The notes under the pieces: model-generated
The model's input: only the letters and a program-made list of their open reading frames with translations
Told to the model about the DNA's origin: nothing
Database searches by the model: none
Translations under genes and position numbers: made by a program
From: DYEC01 sp034434695
GTDB taxonomy: Bacteria; Chloroflexota; Anaerolineae; Anaerolineales; Anaerolineaceae
Reading direction: 5' to 3'
Assembly (NCBI GenBank): GCA_034434695.1
Contig: DAOTYY010000022.1
Location: forward strand, 1 to 47,357
Length of the DNA stretch: 47,357 bases
Part shown: piece by piece, positions 16,990 to 25,234 of the stretch
Position numbering within the stretch: position 1 is the stretch's first letter
Layout: the number at the start of each line of letters is the position of its first letter

Positions 16990-17372
16990 CCGTAACATCT
17001 GAACGCTCCAACCGCTGGCGCTGGCTGGCGGTTGGAGCCATCCTTGTTGGATTGGCGCTGGTGGTTTTCTTTGGCTTGCGGGCATTTCGCTCGTATCTGC
17101 GCATTCATAACGCTGGTCTGCAGCCGGGTGCAACCGATGTGACGCTGATACGCGGCTGGATGACGGTGGAATACCTTTCCAAAATGTATGGCGTTCCGCA
17201 GGAGGTAATCTTTGCAGGACTGGGCGTTCCGGCACAGGGCAATGAGCAAAAAAGCCTGAGCCAGCTAAACCGGCAATATGCGCCGGGGCAACAATATGAA
17301 ATGATCAACCGGGCACGGACAGCCATTCACAACTACCTGACACAACACCCGACGAGCAGTCCTGCACCATGA
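16986..17372 (+). CDS. Small membrane-anchored protein with a GWMT...YGVP domain
   Basis: This 128-residue protein has one membrane helix at about residues 12-34 and a small soluble helical domain. The domain contains RGWMTVEYLSKMYGVPQEV followed by LGVP and KSLSQLN, a pattern I associate with short conserved domains of uncharacterised Chloroflexi proteins but cannot name. The start overlaps the preceding stop (ATGA), and its own stop overlaps the DedA start (ATGA). Three consecutive genes are thus translationally coupled, which implies a shared membrane function. The domain is probably on the outer face because positive residues flank the N-terminal side of the helix. Confidence 0.7.
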   Translation: MTVTSERSNRWRWLAVGAILVGLALVVFFGLRAFRSYLRIHNAGLQPGATDVTLIRGWMTVEYLSKMYGVPQEVIFAGLGVPAQGNEQKSLSQLNRQYAPGQQYEMINRARTAIHNYLTQHPTSSPAP

Positions 17373-17980
17373 GCGAGACAGTCAGCGAATTTTTCCTCAG
17401 CGCAATGCTGGCATACGGGGCGCCAATACTGGGACTGGCGGTGACGATTGACGCGGCAGGGGTGCCTCTGCCCGCCAGCCTGCTCTTGATCGCCGCCGGC
17501 GCTTTCGCCCGTCAGGGAGCGATGGACGCAGTTGCGGCACTGGTTCTGGGGCTGGCTGGGGCTGTGCTGGGCGACAGTCTGAGCTTCGGCATCGGTCGTT
17601 TCGCCCGCCGCACTGTCGAAGCTCGTCTGGGCGCTTCCGCCAGTTGGCAGCGCGCCCGAACGCTGTTTGAGCAGCGCGGCGGGCTGGCAATCTTTCTGAC
17701 GCGCTTTCTGCTCACTGCGCTGGCACTGCCCATCAACCTGATTGCGGGCGGAAGCGGATATCGTTTCAGCCGCTTTTTGCTCTTTGACCTCAGCGGCGAA
17801 GCGCTTTGGCTGGTGTTATATGGTGGATTGGGATACCTGTTTGGCGCACAATGGGAATTGATCAGCCAGTTTCTCAGCGACTTTGGCAGCCTGCTGCTGG
17901 GAGTGGTCATTCTAGCGGGCGGTGTGTATAGTTTGATACGGCATTATCGTCGAACAGCACCGCGCCTTTCTGATCAGTAA
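17369..17980 (+). CDS. DedA-family membrane protein (VTT domain)
   Basis: This 203-residue protein belongs to the DedA/VTT family, whose members are implicated in flipping polyprenyl phosphate or phospholipid across the membrane. The start has the re-entrant signature AGVPLPASLLLIAAGAFA. The centre has GDSLSFGIGRFARR, and the conserved arginine/proline segment FLTRFLLTALALPINLIAGG follows. Four to five hydrophobic segments are visible. It is the last gene of a three-gene coupled cluster. If it recycles undecaprenyl phosphate, it would support the glycan operon in this window, but that link is only inferred. Confidence 0.88.
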   Translation: MSETVSEFFLSAMLAYGAPILGLAVTIDAAGVPLPASLLLIAAGAFARQGAMDAVAALVLGLAGAVLGDSLSFGIGRFARRTVEARLGASASWQRARTLFEQRGGLAIFLTRFLLTALALPINLIAGGSGYRFSRFLLFDLSGEALWLVLYGGLGYLFGAQWELISQFLSDFGSLLLGVVILAGGVYSLIRHYRRTAPRLSDQ

Positions 17981-18390
17981 GCCGCCCGTCTTCGGAAGAT
18001 ACCGATTCAACCTGAACCAGAGCAAACAACCAGCTTGCCCAATCATCTTCTGTGTCGCTTTTTCACTCCACCGCAAAATACCAATATTTTGTAACAAAAA
18101 AGCAGTAAAAACACAAAATACTTATAGATGTCATCAGATTTTCATGGCATTTGTCCTCTTGAAATTCAGCCGGAAAAGTTATAAGGTTAAATAAATTCAT
18201 ATTCTTGAATATATCATGACAAATAGGACGCAAAGATAAAAAAACCATGCGCGCTTGTCATCTGTATAGAACCTGCCTGTGTTTACAGAAATCCAGATTT
18301 CCCCACTGCGGAGATGCATCGCCGCCTTTCTGAAGCTGTCTGACAAATAGACGAAAAGTCTGATTATTTGAGCTTTAGAAGGAGGCATTC
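17981..18390. other. AT-rich gap upstream of the TauE-like gene
   Basis: No convincing gene is visible in these 410 bases, which are much more AT-rich than their neighbours. A perfect inverted repeat ATATTC-TT-GAATAT lies at 18199-18212 and could be an operator. Short open frames on the minus strand have no family resemblance. The final bases before 18391 hold the GAAGGAGG ribosome site of the next gene. Confidence 0.5.
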
Positions 18391-19296
18391 ATGAAAGGCT
18401 GGTTAAAAACGCAAATTCCGACGGCGGTTATTTTGCTGGTGATTATCGCCGCGGCTGTCATTGATTTTGGCTTGGGACGCCCTGCCGTCCCTGCCGGCAC
18501 GCCCGCTTTGACCGCTCTGCGCGGCGTTGTCCTGGCATTGGTGGGCTTTCTGGCGGGCGTATTGGGCGGGATCATCGGGACAGGGGGATGCAGTGTCATG
18601 CTGCCCGTGCTGCATTTCTGGATGGGTTACCCGGCAGCGATCGCAGTCGGCACCACCCTCTTCGCGGTCATCTTTACCGCTATTTCCGGCGGCTATGGGC
18701 ATCTGGTGCGGGGCAATCTGGATAAGCGCGCCGTTGCCTGGCTGGGCGGAGCGGGGATTGTCGGCGTGCTGATCGGCTCCTGGCTGTTCACCCTGCTCTC
18801 CAATCAGTCCGCCCTGCTGGGGTTGATTCTCGGCTTGTTGTTCTTATGGCCCGCATTGCGCATGATCTGGGAAGGCGTCCGCCAGGCTGGATTGCCGCAC
18901 AAGGAGGGCAATACCATTTCGGCTTCAGCCGCCGGCTTGAGCATTTTTGGCTTGCTGGTAGGGCTGGCGACCGGCATCGCCGGACTGGGCGGCGGGTATG
19001 CGCTGGTGCCGGGGTTGATTTATCTTTTCGGCGCGCCGGTGTATATCACCATGGGCACCTCGCTGGCAACCATGATCCCGCTGGCGCTGGTAGGCGGCGG
19101 GATTAAGCTGGCAGGCGGATATGTGGACCTGGCAGCCGGCTTGCTGCTGGCGGCGGGAACAGTGATCGGCGCGCAAGTCGGTGCGGCGGTCATCAAGCGC
19201 ATCCGACCCGCCACACTCAAGCTGATCTTTGGGCTGTATTTCCTTTATGTTGCGGTAAAGTTTATCACCGCCTTTTTCGGCATCAAGGTCTGGTAA
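18391..19296 (+). CDS. TauE/SafE-family membrane transporter
   Basis: This 301-residue membrane protein belongs to the TauE/SafE family of anion exporters, associated with sulfite, sulfoacetate or related sulfur anions. Two homologous halves are visible. Each carries the glycine-rich signature: GFLAGVLGGIIGTGGCSVMLP in the first half and GLATGIAGLGGGYALVPGL in the second, each followed by an AVGTTLFA- or TMGTSLAT-type segment. An additional helix lies at the N-terminus (AVILLVIIAAAVIDFGLG). The start has a strong ribosome site, GAAGGAGG. It stands alone in the plus direction; the molybdoenzyme-like sulfite oxidase of this window is more than 20 kb away, so no functional link is claimed. Confidence 0.9.
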   Translation: MKGWLKTQIPTAVILLVIIAAAVIDFGLGRPAVPAGTPALTALRGVVLALVGFLAGVLGGIIGTGGCSVMLPVLHFWMGYPAAIAVGTTLFAVIFTAISGGYGHLVRGNLDKRAVAWLGGAGIVGVLIGSWLFTLLSNQSALLGLILGLLFLWPALRMIWEGVRQAGLPHKEGNTISASAAGLSIFGLLVGLATGIAGLGGGYALVPGLIYLFGAPVYITMGTSLATMIPLALVGGGIKLAGGYVDLAAGLLLAAGTVIGAQVGAAVIKRIRPATLKLIFGLYFLYVAVKFITAFFGIKVW

Positions 19297-19313
19297 GGAA
19301 GCTGCGGACATTA

Positions 19314-19337
19314 CCGCCGCCCTCTTGGGGGCGGCGG
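19314..19337 (+). terminator. GC-rich hairpin after the TauE-like gene
   Basis: CCGCCGCCC pairs with GGGCGGCGG across a six-base loop (TCTTGG), 17 bases after the stop codon. There is no T-tract behind it, so its role as an intrinsic terminator is uncertain. Confidence 0.4.
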
Positions 19338-19450
19338 CAGCACCGCGTTCTTCGCTGGTGTAGAAGCGTTGTCCATATACATTCTGCAATGCAGGGTAAC
19401 TGCTGATTTTGTTTGATTGCCGCTCTTGAGCTCTTCGAAACAGAGTCTTT

Positions 19451-19459
19451 TGATATAAT
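19451..19459 (+). promoter_or_regulatory. Extended -10 promoter candidate
   Basis: TGATATAAT (TGN plus exact TATAAT) lies 43 bases before the ATG at 19503. No clear -35 hexamer is present. Confidence 0.45.
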
Positions 19460-19502
19460 CAGACCCATCAAAGCTGCTGATTCCATTTAATCGAACGATT
19501 TT

Positions 19503-20885
19503 ATGAAAAAGCTGAGTCTGCTCCTTTATCTTGCGATTGCTGTTGGTCTCAGTTTGCTACGAATTTTTACCTACGGTTCTCCCAAGCTTTCCATTAACGC
19601 TTTAGATACTGGTTCCTATATTCATGTTTCCAGGCAACCACAGATCATTAGCTTGAGCTGGTTTACGGCTAAGCGCAGCTTTACCCTGCCCTTTATCTAT
19701 CGCCTTTTGCAAGGGGATCAAGGGTATCAAACCATTGCAATCAGTGAACCAGCCATACCCGGCTCGCCAAACCATTTAGTTTTCCAACCCGGTTTCGACC
19801 GAGTGGCTGTTTTTCAATGGATCGTTTCCCTCTTGAGCTGGAATCTACTGGCTTTTGTGATCTACCGCCGCATGTACAATCCCATTGTCGGCTGTATCGG
19901 TGCTTTCCTGACCCTGGCTTTTGCCTTTGCTCCTCAAATGGCTGAATGGGATCGGATCATGATGTCTGAATCCCTTTCCTTTTCCCTTTTTGCAGCCGAG
20001 TTGGCACTAATCATTGAACTCGCCCAGCGCGCCGCCCACCGGCAGCTCAGCATCTCGGTTGGCAATCTATTACTGCTTTTCGGCTGGGCAGTAGTTACCT
20101 TTTTTTGGACCTTCACCCGCGATACCAATGCCTATTCATTGCCATTGTTGGCAATTGGAATTCTGATCGGTATCCTCTGGAAAAAGAACTACAAAATATG
20201 TTCCGTTATTGGGATGTTTAGTGTAGTGTTTTTGTTGGGGCTTTTTGTTTTTCAACAGTACACTTTTCGCTTAAGCCAGCGATGGCTTGTCCCCGTTGTT
20301 AATAACATGGTCACGAATGTCTTTCCGCATTCGACACGGGTAGCCTTTTTTGAAAAGCGCGGGATGCCGGTCAGTCCTGATCTGATAGCCATTCGAGGCT
20401 CTATGGAATATAACGAGATCACCGAATTTGGCTCCTTTATGGATTGGGTAAAACAAAACGGACTGTCAGCTTATTCAAATTTCTTGCTCGACAATCCGCG
20501 CTGGGCGGTTCAATCTTTTATTCACCATATTCAATTCGGCTTTTCTGAGAATCTCCAGCCGTACTTTGTGCCCCGCGCCCATGAGCGCCCTGCTTGGGCA
20601 ATACCTTATGGAAATCTGCTCCATTCTACTTCCTCCTCCATTATTTTGATATATGTCCTGATGCTCATTGCTCTTTTATGGTCACGCACATCCAAAGCAA
20701 GTGAAATTGTCTGGAATGGTTTGCTCATCTGGTTGTTCGTTATCTCGCTAGCCTTGATGTTCTTTGGATATCATGGCGAAGTACGCAGTGTTCTCCGTCA
20801 CATGATGGCTGGCGTGATCCCTATGCGTCTGGCGATATGGCTGGTCAGTGTAAAGGTCGTCGACAGGATGGCATGTTTAGTTTAA
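19503..20885 (+). CDS. Multipass membrane protein of unknown function
   Basis: This 460-residue protein has about nine to ten hydrophobic segments and no recognised family motif. The first outer loop contains DTGSYIHVSRQP and RSFTLPFIYRLLQG. The position of this acidic loop after the first membrane span resembles GT-C-type glycosyltransferases and O-antigen membrane proteins, but this is a weak analogy. Middle loops carry DRIMMSESLSFSLFAAE and FTRDTNAY. Codon use is clearly AT-richer than in the neighbouring genes, suggesting recent transfer. It stands alone between a TauE-like gene and a convergent lactate permease operon. Confidence 0.65.
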   Translation: MKKLSLLLYLAIAVGLSLLRIFTYGSPKLSINALDTGSYIHVSRQPQIISLSWFTAKRSFTLPFIYRLLQGDQGYQTIAISEPAIPGSPNHLVFQPGFDRVAVFQWIVSLLSWNLLAFVIYRRMYNPIVGCIGAFLTLAFAFAPQMAEWDRIMMSESLSFSLFAAELALIIELAQRAAHRQLSISVGNLLLLFGWAVVTFFWTFTRDTNAYSLPLLAIGILIGILWKKNYKICSVIGMFSVVFLLGLFVFQQYTFRLSQRWLVPVVNNMVTNVFPHSTRVAFFEKRGMPVSPDLIAIRGSMEYNEITEFGSFMDWVKQNGLSAYSNFLLDNPRWAVQSFIHHIQFGFSENLQPYFVPRAHERPAWAIPYGNLLHSTSSSIILIYVLMLIALLWSRTSKASEIVWNGLLIWLFVISLALMFFGYHGEVRSVLRHMMAGVIPMRLAIWLVSVKVVDRMACLV

Positions 20886-20942
20886 GAAATCAAACCTCAT
20901 TGAATACAGTTCAATAAAAACTGCCGCCGGCTTTTCAATTGC

Positions 20943-21137
20943 TCAGCCGCTGATCAGCGTCAGCGCCATGGCTGCCATCAGCAGGGAGAAGAACAAGACC
21001 CCCAGCCAGATATTGCCGCCCTGCAGGGCGGCATAGAGCGCAAAGGGCAGGGTCAGCATCAGGATCAGGGCAAAGCATTGCAGGACAAAACGGTTTTGCC
21101 TGCCGCCGCCGTTGAAGGATTCGGGGGAAGGTTTCAT
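20943..21137 (-). CDS. Small two-helix membrane protein coupled to the lactate permease
   Basis: This 64-residue protein starts at ATG 21137, overlapping the permease stop by four bases (ATGA). Two hydrophobic helices fill residues 22-62 (LQCFALILMLTLPFALYAAL and WLGVLFFSLLMAAMALTLI). The N-terminus is short, polar and basic. No family is recognised. Coupling and size suggest an accessory subunit of the permease, but it could also be a vestigial reading frame. Confidence 0.55.
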   Translation of the reverse strand: MKPSPESFNGGGRQNRFVLQCFALILMLTLPFALYAALQGGNIWLGVLFFSLLMAAMALTLISG

Positions 21138-22696
21138 GCGCCCCCCATCGAACGGGCGAGGAGAACCGCCAGCAGTGCCACAAGCAAAACCGGCAGCAGT
21201 CCATAACCCAGAATCGGCTTCATCACCGCACTTTCATCCTCGCCCAGCCCCACCGTGCTGCAGCCGACGATCACCTTGGCGGGCGCCATGATGCTGCCCA
21301 GCGACCCGCCGGCGGTCTGCGCGCCGAGAATGAGCGGGACGGACAATCTCAACAGTTCTGCGGTGCGCATCTGCAGCACTGCGAACAGGACATTGGAGTT
21401 GTTGTTGCTGCCGGTGATGAACGCTCCCAGCGCGCCGATAAAGGGTGCCGCCAGCGGATACAGACTGCCGCTGAAGACGCGGCTAAGCCCCTGCGCCAGC
21501 AAGCCGGTCATTCCGCTGTGCGACATCATCACTGCCATTCCAACCATCGCCGCCACGCCCAGACTGGAGCCGACCGCGCCGTGCGCGGTGCGGTCAAGGA
21601 TGCGCCGCAGGGCAGCGGATGGATAATAACCGGCGCGGCGGTAAAGCAGAAAGGCAGCCACAGAAGCGTAAAGCAAAACCGCTCCCGGATGCCCAAACAG
21701 GTTGATGCTGCGCCCTGTCCCGGCAGGCGTGCGCACCCCCAGCGCGGTGGTCAATTCGGGAAAGTACAAATCGAGCTGGACACTGTCCACCAGACGGTTG
21801 AGCGCGGGGATCAGGTTGAACGCAAACGCCAGCGCCACCAGCACCGCATAACCGGAAAGCGCCATCACGATCCTCCCCTTCGGGGGGACAGCAGAGGCGA
21901 CCGGCGCGGACGGACGATAACGCGGCAAACGGCAGACCGCCAGCCCCGCCGCCAGTCCTGCCAGCGCCGCCAGCGTTGCCCCCAGCGTCCAGAAGCCGTG
22001 CGTCACCAGCAGGTATTGCGCCCCTCCCATCACCGAGCCGATGATGAGAATTGCCGGCAGCGTGCGCCGCAAACCGCCCCAGCCATCGCCGATGAACGCC
22101 ACCACCGCCCCACAGCTCAAGGCGCTGAAGCCCAGCAGGAGGGCGGCGTCCGGCGCCAGCACTTCGCCGGGCAGTCCGGTCACCGCCATCAGCGTCTGAA
22201 ACGAGGTCGCCATCGAGCCAAAGTTCACCGCCCAGCCGTGCCCGATGCAAGCCATCAGCACCGCCTGAACCGGCGAATATCCCAGCCCAACCAACAGCGG
22301 CGCGCTCACCGCCACCGGCACGCCAAACCCGCCCATACCCTGAAGAAAGGAAGCGAACACCCAGCCCAGCAGCAACCCCTGCAGGGTGCGGTCGCCGGTC
22401 AGCGAAGGCAGCGCCTGCCCGATGGTTGCGACTGCGCCGGCTTCGTTGGCGACATGGTACAGCAGCAGCGCCGTCCAGATGATATAGAGCACATCCAGCG
22501 TGAGCAGTACAGCTTTGACCTGCGTATATGCCAGCAGTTCCCAGCCCGCTCCAAAGGCAAGACGTGCAAGGATCAGCGCGCTAAACCAGCCAGCCGCGCC
22601 GGCTCTTGCACCGCCCCAGCGAAATCTCAGCATGAGCAGCAGCACCACCGCCACCGGCGTCAGCGCCAGCAGCCAGTTCAGGAAAGTAAGCGGCAT
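21134..22696 (-). CDS. lctP: L-lactate permease family transporter
   Basis: This 520-residue protein has about 12-14 hydrophobic segments and matches the lactate/glycolate permease (LctP/GlcA) family, which imports L-lactate, D-lactate or glycolate with protons. Recognisable segments are YIIWTALLLYHV near the start, FLQGMGGFGVPVAVSAPLLVGLG, the MACIGHGWAVNFGSMATSF loop, and the C-terminal GALGAFITGSNNNSNVLF motif. Length is slightly below the usual 530-560. The start at 22696 has GAGGAA upstream. It is followed by a coupled small membrane gene; the upstream gap to the next minus gene carries two parS sites. Confidence 0.92.
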   Translation of the reverse strand: MPLTFLNWLLALTPVAVVLLLMLRFRWGGARAGAAGWFSALILARLAFGAGWELLAYTQVKAVLLTLDVLYIIWTALLLYHVANEAGAVATIGQALPSLTGDRTLQGLLLGWVFASFLQGMGGFGVPVAVSAPLLVGLGYSPVQAVLMACIGHGWAVNFGSMATSFQTLMAVTGLPGEVLAPDAALLLGFSALSCGAVVAFIGDGWGGLRRTLPAILIIGSVMGGAQYLLVTHGFWTLGATLAALAGLAAGLAVCRLPRYRPSAPVASAVPPKGRIVMALSGYAVLVALAFAFNLIPALNRLVDSVQLDLYFPELTTALGVRTPAGTGRSINLFGHPGAVLLYASVAAFLLYRRAGYYPSAALRRILDRTAHGAVGSSLGVAAMVGMAVMMSHSGMTGLLAQGLSRVFSGSLYPLAAPFIGALGAFITGSNNNSNVLFAVLQMRTAELLRLSVPLILGAQTAGGSLGSIMAPAKVIVGCSTVGLGEDESAVMKPILGYGLLPVLLVALLAVLLARSMGGA

Positions 22697-22761
22697 GAAG
22701 TTTCCTCAGTCAGCAGATGGGTTGATTATAGCGGGGAAGGGAAAAGGACGCCATCTTTTTA

Positions 22762-22777
22762 TGTTTCACGTGAAACA
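22762..22777. promoter_or_regulatory. parS chromosome-partitioning site, copy 1
   Basis: The 16-base palindrome TGTTTCACGTGAAACA is an exact match to the bacterial parS consensus bound by ParB/Spo0J. It lies in the gap between the lactate permease and the YhfC-like gene. Confidence 0.92.
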
Positions 22778-22801
22778 ATGCCTCAGGCTTTTTGCCGTGC
22801 A

Positions 22802-22817
22802 TGTTTCACGTGAAACA
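22802..22817. promoter_or_regulatory. parS chromosome-partitioning site, copy 2
   Basis: A second exact TGTTTCACGTGAAACA starts 40 bases after the first, which puts the sites about four helical turns apart. It ends 11 bases before the stop of the YhfC-like gene. No parA or parB gene lies in the window. Confidence 0.92.
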
Positions 22818-22828
22818 TGCGTTTTCGC

Positions 22829-23710
22829 TTATTCCCCTGCAGCGACCGCCGGCGGCGTTTCTGCCGCACCAGACGGAAAGCGCGCCGCAACCCAGCGCGT
22901 CCCCAGCCAGCCCAGCACGCCCCACACCGCCACCAGCGCCTCAATCGCCCAGATTTTGCCCAGCGTATCCAGCCCGGTCAACTGTCCATATGCCGCCACG
23001 CTGTCCACCAGCGTCTTATAGGCAAACGCCAGCCAGAACGCCGACGGTTTGCGCGCCGCAACTGCATAAAAAATCAGCGCACAGGAAAGGATATGTACCC
23101 ATACGGTGAAGAAACGTTCTGAAACCGGCGCGAGGCTGAGACGGATGTCGTTGGCGCGCGCCAACTGCGCCATCGCCTCAGGCGGGACGAGCGCAGGGTT
23201 TGTTGCCGCAACCGCCATGTTGCCCAGCGAAACCAGCCCCAGCAGAAACGCCTCGACCGCCCCAAACCCGACGCCAAACGCCAGCGCCTGCCGCCAGCCC
23301 GCCCCTTTCAGGCGGCTAAAACGCACAAACAGCCAGACCAGCCCGACTTCAAAGATGCCGGTCAACGCGCCGATATACAGGTACATCACCACATCCCCGA
23401 TGCCCGGCTGACCCGGCGTGACCAGCGCCCGGTACAAAAGCGGATTGAGCAGGATGGCAAACACAAACTTGAACGCTACCGCCACCGCCCATGCCAGGGC
23501 ACCCAGCCAGAAGTAACGCCAGCCCAGCCGCCGCGCGCCCGCATAGAACGCATACCCCAGCGCCACCAGCACCATCCCCGTCCCGCCCACAAAGGCAATC
23601 GGACCAACTGCCGGCGGATTACCCGCCCCGCTCTGCGCCGCGCAGGCACTCAACGCCAGCATCCCCGCCGCAAGCAAAGGCAATGCCATCCGCAATGTTC
23701 TCCCGTTCAT
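22829..23710 (-). CDS. YhfC-like intramembrane protein with a lipobox-type N-terminus
   Basis: This 293-residue membrane protein has about seven hydrophobic segments. It resembles the YhfC group of putative intramembrane metalloproteases related to CPBP/PrsW proteins; the segment GVGFGAVEAFLLGLVSLGNM carries the conserved glutamate, and FKFVFAILLNPLLY and AYKTLVDSVA are also visible. Unusually, the N-terminus has a signal-like helix ending in LALSAC (C23), which fits a lipobox. ATG 23710 follows AAGGAG; the frame upstream to 23761 runs into the SPFH gene. It is the last gene of the GntR-SPFH operon, ten bases behind the SPFH stop. Confidence 0.75.
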   Translation of the reverse strand: MNGRTLRMALPLLAAGMLALSACAAQSGAGNPPAVGPIAFVGGTGMVLVALGYAFYAGARRLGWRYFWLGALAWAVAVAFKFVFAILLNPLLYRALVTPGQPGIGDVVMYLYIGALTGIFEVGLVWLFVRFSRLKGAGWRQALAFGVGFGAVEAFLLGLVSLGNMAVAATNPALVPPEAMAQLARANDIRLSLAPVSERFFTVWVHILSCALIFYAVAARKPSAFWLAFAYKTLVDSVAAYGQLTGLDTLGKIWAIEALVAVWGVLGWLGTRWVAARFPSGAAETPPAVAAGE

Positions 23711-23720
23711 TGTGTTCTCC

Positions 23721-24722
23721 TTATGGTTGATTCTTTCCCTGTGCCGCTTCGCCTCTGGCAAGCGCCACCAGCCCGCTCAGCCCGCCCAGATTCATCGTGT
23801 CCACCGCACTGCTCGGTACGATCACCAGCGCGCCCTTCTCTTTCAAGCCTTCAAAGAGCATGTTCATCGCCCGCAGATGCAGCGCCGTCGGGTTATCCTG
23901 ATAGGCTCGCGAAGCTTCGGCAAAGCTGTGGGCAATCTGCTTTTCCGATTCGCCCAGAATGACCCGCGCTTGCCGCTCGCGCTCCGCCTGCGCCTGCCGG
24001 CTCATCGCATCTTCCAGCCCCTGCGGGATGATGATATCGCGAATCTCAACGCTCTGCACCGAGATACCCCACGGCGTAGTGCGTTCATCAATGATCCGCT
24101 GCAAGTCGGCGTCCATCTTTGCCCGCCCGACCAGAATATCCGCCAGCGGCATCTGTCCGATCACTTCGCGCAGGGCGGTTTGCGCCGCCCAGGCAATCGC
24201 CGCCTGATAGTTCTCCACCTCCAAGGCGGCTTTCTCCGCATCCCAGACCACCCAGAACAACACCGCATCCACATCTACCGGCACGGTATCTTTGGTAAGC
24301 GTCTTTTCGGCGCTGAAGGGCGTCACCATCACGCGGTGGTCAATCCAGACCGGCGTAGAGTCAAGAATCGGCACAAGGAAGAAAAAGCCCGGACCGCGCA
24401 GTCCGCGGTACTTTCCCAGCCGCAGCACCACCGCCTTTTCCCACTGAGCGGCAACCTTCAGCGAAAACAAGAAAAAGGCGCCCAGCAGCAGAGTTACGCC
24501 AACATAAAGGGCGATCCACTCATCCGCCACCCGCTTGTTCAGCGCCGCTGCGCCGATCACCGCTGCCAGCAGAAAGACAAAGAACACCGCCCCGCCGATA
24601 CTGCTGATGCGGACATTGTCCGGCAGTTTGTTGTTCCAGCGGTATGGTATTCTGGAAGAAAAGCGCTCTTTTTGATGTTCGTTCTCTTTTGGTTTCATCG
24701 CTTCCTCACCTGTGAATGTCAT
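23721..24722 (-). CDS. SPFH/band 7 (stomatin-like) membrane protein
   Basis: This 333-residue protein has two membrane helices at about residues 37-85 followed by an SPFH domain: AAQWEKAVVLRLGKYRGLRG, VWIDHRVMVTPFSAEKTLTK, then REVIGQMPLADIL and GISVQSVEIRDIIIPQGLE. A predicted helical region (MSRQAQAERERQARVILGESE) follows. SPFH proteins form membrane-organising assemblies and often regulate proteases or lipid domains. ATG 24722 is preferred because GAGGAGGA stands eight bases before it; ATGs at 24731 and 24698 are alternatives. It begins at the GntR stop, so the regulator and this gene are co-transcribed. The putative membrane protease downstream gives it a plausible partner, as HflKC has FtsH. 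Confidence 0.88.
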   Translation of the reverse strand: MTFTGEEAMKPKENEHQKERFSSRIPYRWNNKLPDNVRISSIGGAVFFVFLLAAVIGAAALNKRVADEWIALYVGVTLLLGAFFLFSLKVAAQWEKAVVLRLGKYRGLRGPGFFFLVPILDSTPVWIDHRVMVTPFSAEKTLTKDTVPVDVDAVLFWVVWDAEKAALEVENYQAAIAWAAQTALREVIGQMPLADILVGRAKMDADLQRIIDERTTPWGISVQSVEIRDIIIPQGLEDAMSRQAQAERERQARVILGESEKQIAHSFAEASRAYQDNPTALHLRAMNMLFEGLKEKGALVIVPSSAVDTMNLGGLSGLVALARGEAAQGKNQP

Positions 24723-24723
24723 T

Positions 24724-25131
24724 TTATCCATCCTCCTCGTGCGCTCCCTGCCGTTTCAGCGCCTCGTGAACCGCTTCCAGCGCTTCCGCCGCGCCAAAAC
24801 CCAGCCGGCGCACCTCCGCCAGATACTGCTCGGTCAGCGCGCTGAGCGTTTCGCGGCGCAGGCGCTGCTCATGGTCAGGGGTAGGTTTTTCGAGGATATA
24901 GGTGCCGCGCCCCTGCTGGGTAGAAATCAGACCGTTTTCGTCCAGGAGGCGGTACGCCCGCGCCACCGTGTTGAAGTTGATGCGCAGGTCTGCCGCCAGT
25001 TGCCGCACCGTCGGCAGTTGATCGCCCACCCGCAGCGTCCCATCCAGCACTTGACGGGTGATCTGCTCGACAATCTGGGCGTAAATCGGCACACCCGAGC
25101 GAAAATCCAGCGCAATCTTCAGTTCCGGCAA
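24724..25131 (-). CDS. GntR-family transcriptional regulator, YtrA type
   Basis: This 135-residue protein has an N-terminal winged helix-turn-helix (GVPIYAQIVEQITRQVLDG, then RQLAADLRINFNTVARAYRL) and a short C-terminal helical arm of about 55 residues, as in the YtrA subfamily of GntR. Members usually repress an adjacent membrane-protein operon including themselves. The start is TTG 25131, five bases after GAGG; no ATG or GTG is available at the family's normal N-terminus. It is the first gene of a three-gene operon (regulator, SPFH protein, YhfC-like protein) under the promoter at 25169-25197, where repeated AATTGTAT boxes could be its operator. Confidence 0.9.
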   Translation of the reverse strand: MPELKIALDFRSGVPIYAQIVEQITRQVLDGTLRVGDQLPTVRQLAADLRINFNTVARAYRLLDENGLISTQQGRGTYILEKPTPDHEQRLRRETLSALTEQYLAEVRRLGFGAAEALEAVHEALKRQGAHEEDG

Positions 25132-25142
25132 TTACACCTCAA

Positions 25143-25197
25143 AATTGTATAATTGTATCAATGAATGAATTGTATATTATTATATCAACTTTGTCAA
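25143..25197 (-). promoter_or_regulatory. Promoter and likely operator of the GntR operon
   Basis: On the minus strand TTGACA (25192-25197) and TACAAT (25169-25174) are separated by 17 bases, a nearly perfect housekeeping promoter. The sequence AATTGTAT (plus-strand reading) occurs at 25143, 25151 and 25169, so one copy overlaps the -10 box and two lie in the transcribed leader. Such placement suits autorepression by the GntR protein encoded next to it. Confidence 0.7.
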
Positions 25198-25234
25198 GAG
25201 GTGCAGCAAATCAAAAGGTAAAAACGGTAGGGCG

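Noticed and set aside
17981..18390. tRNA or small RNA in the AT-rich gap
   Set aside because: No cloverleaf or terminator-like hairpin is seen; only a short inverted repeat is present.
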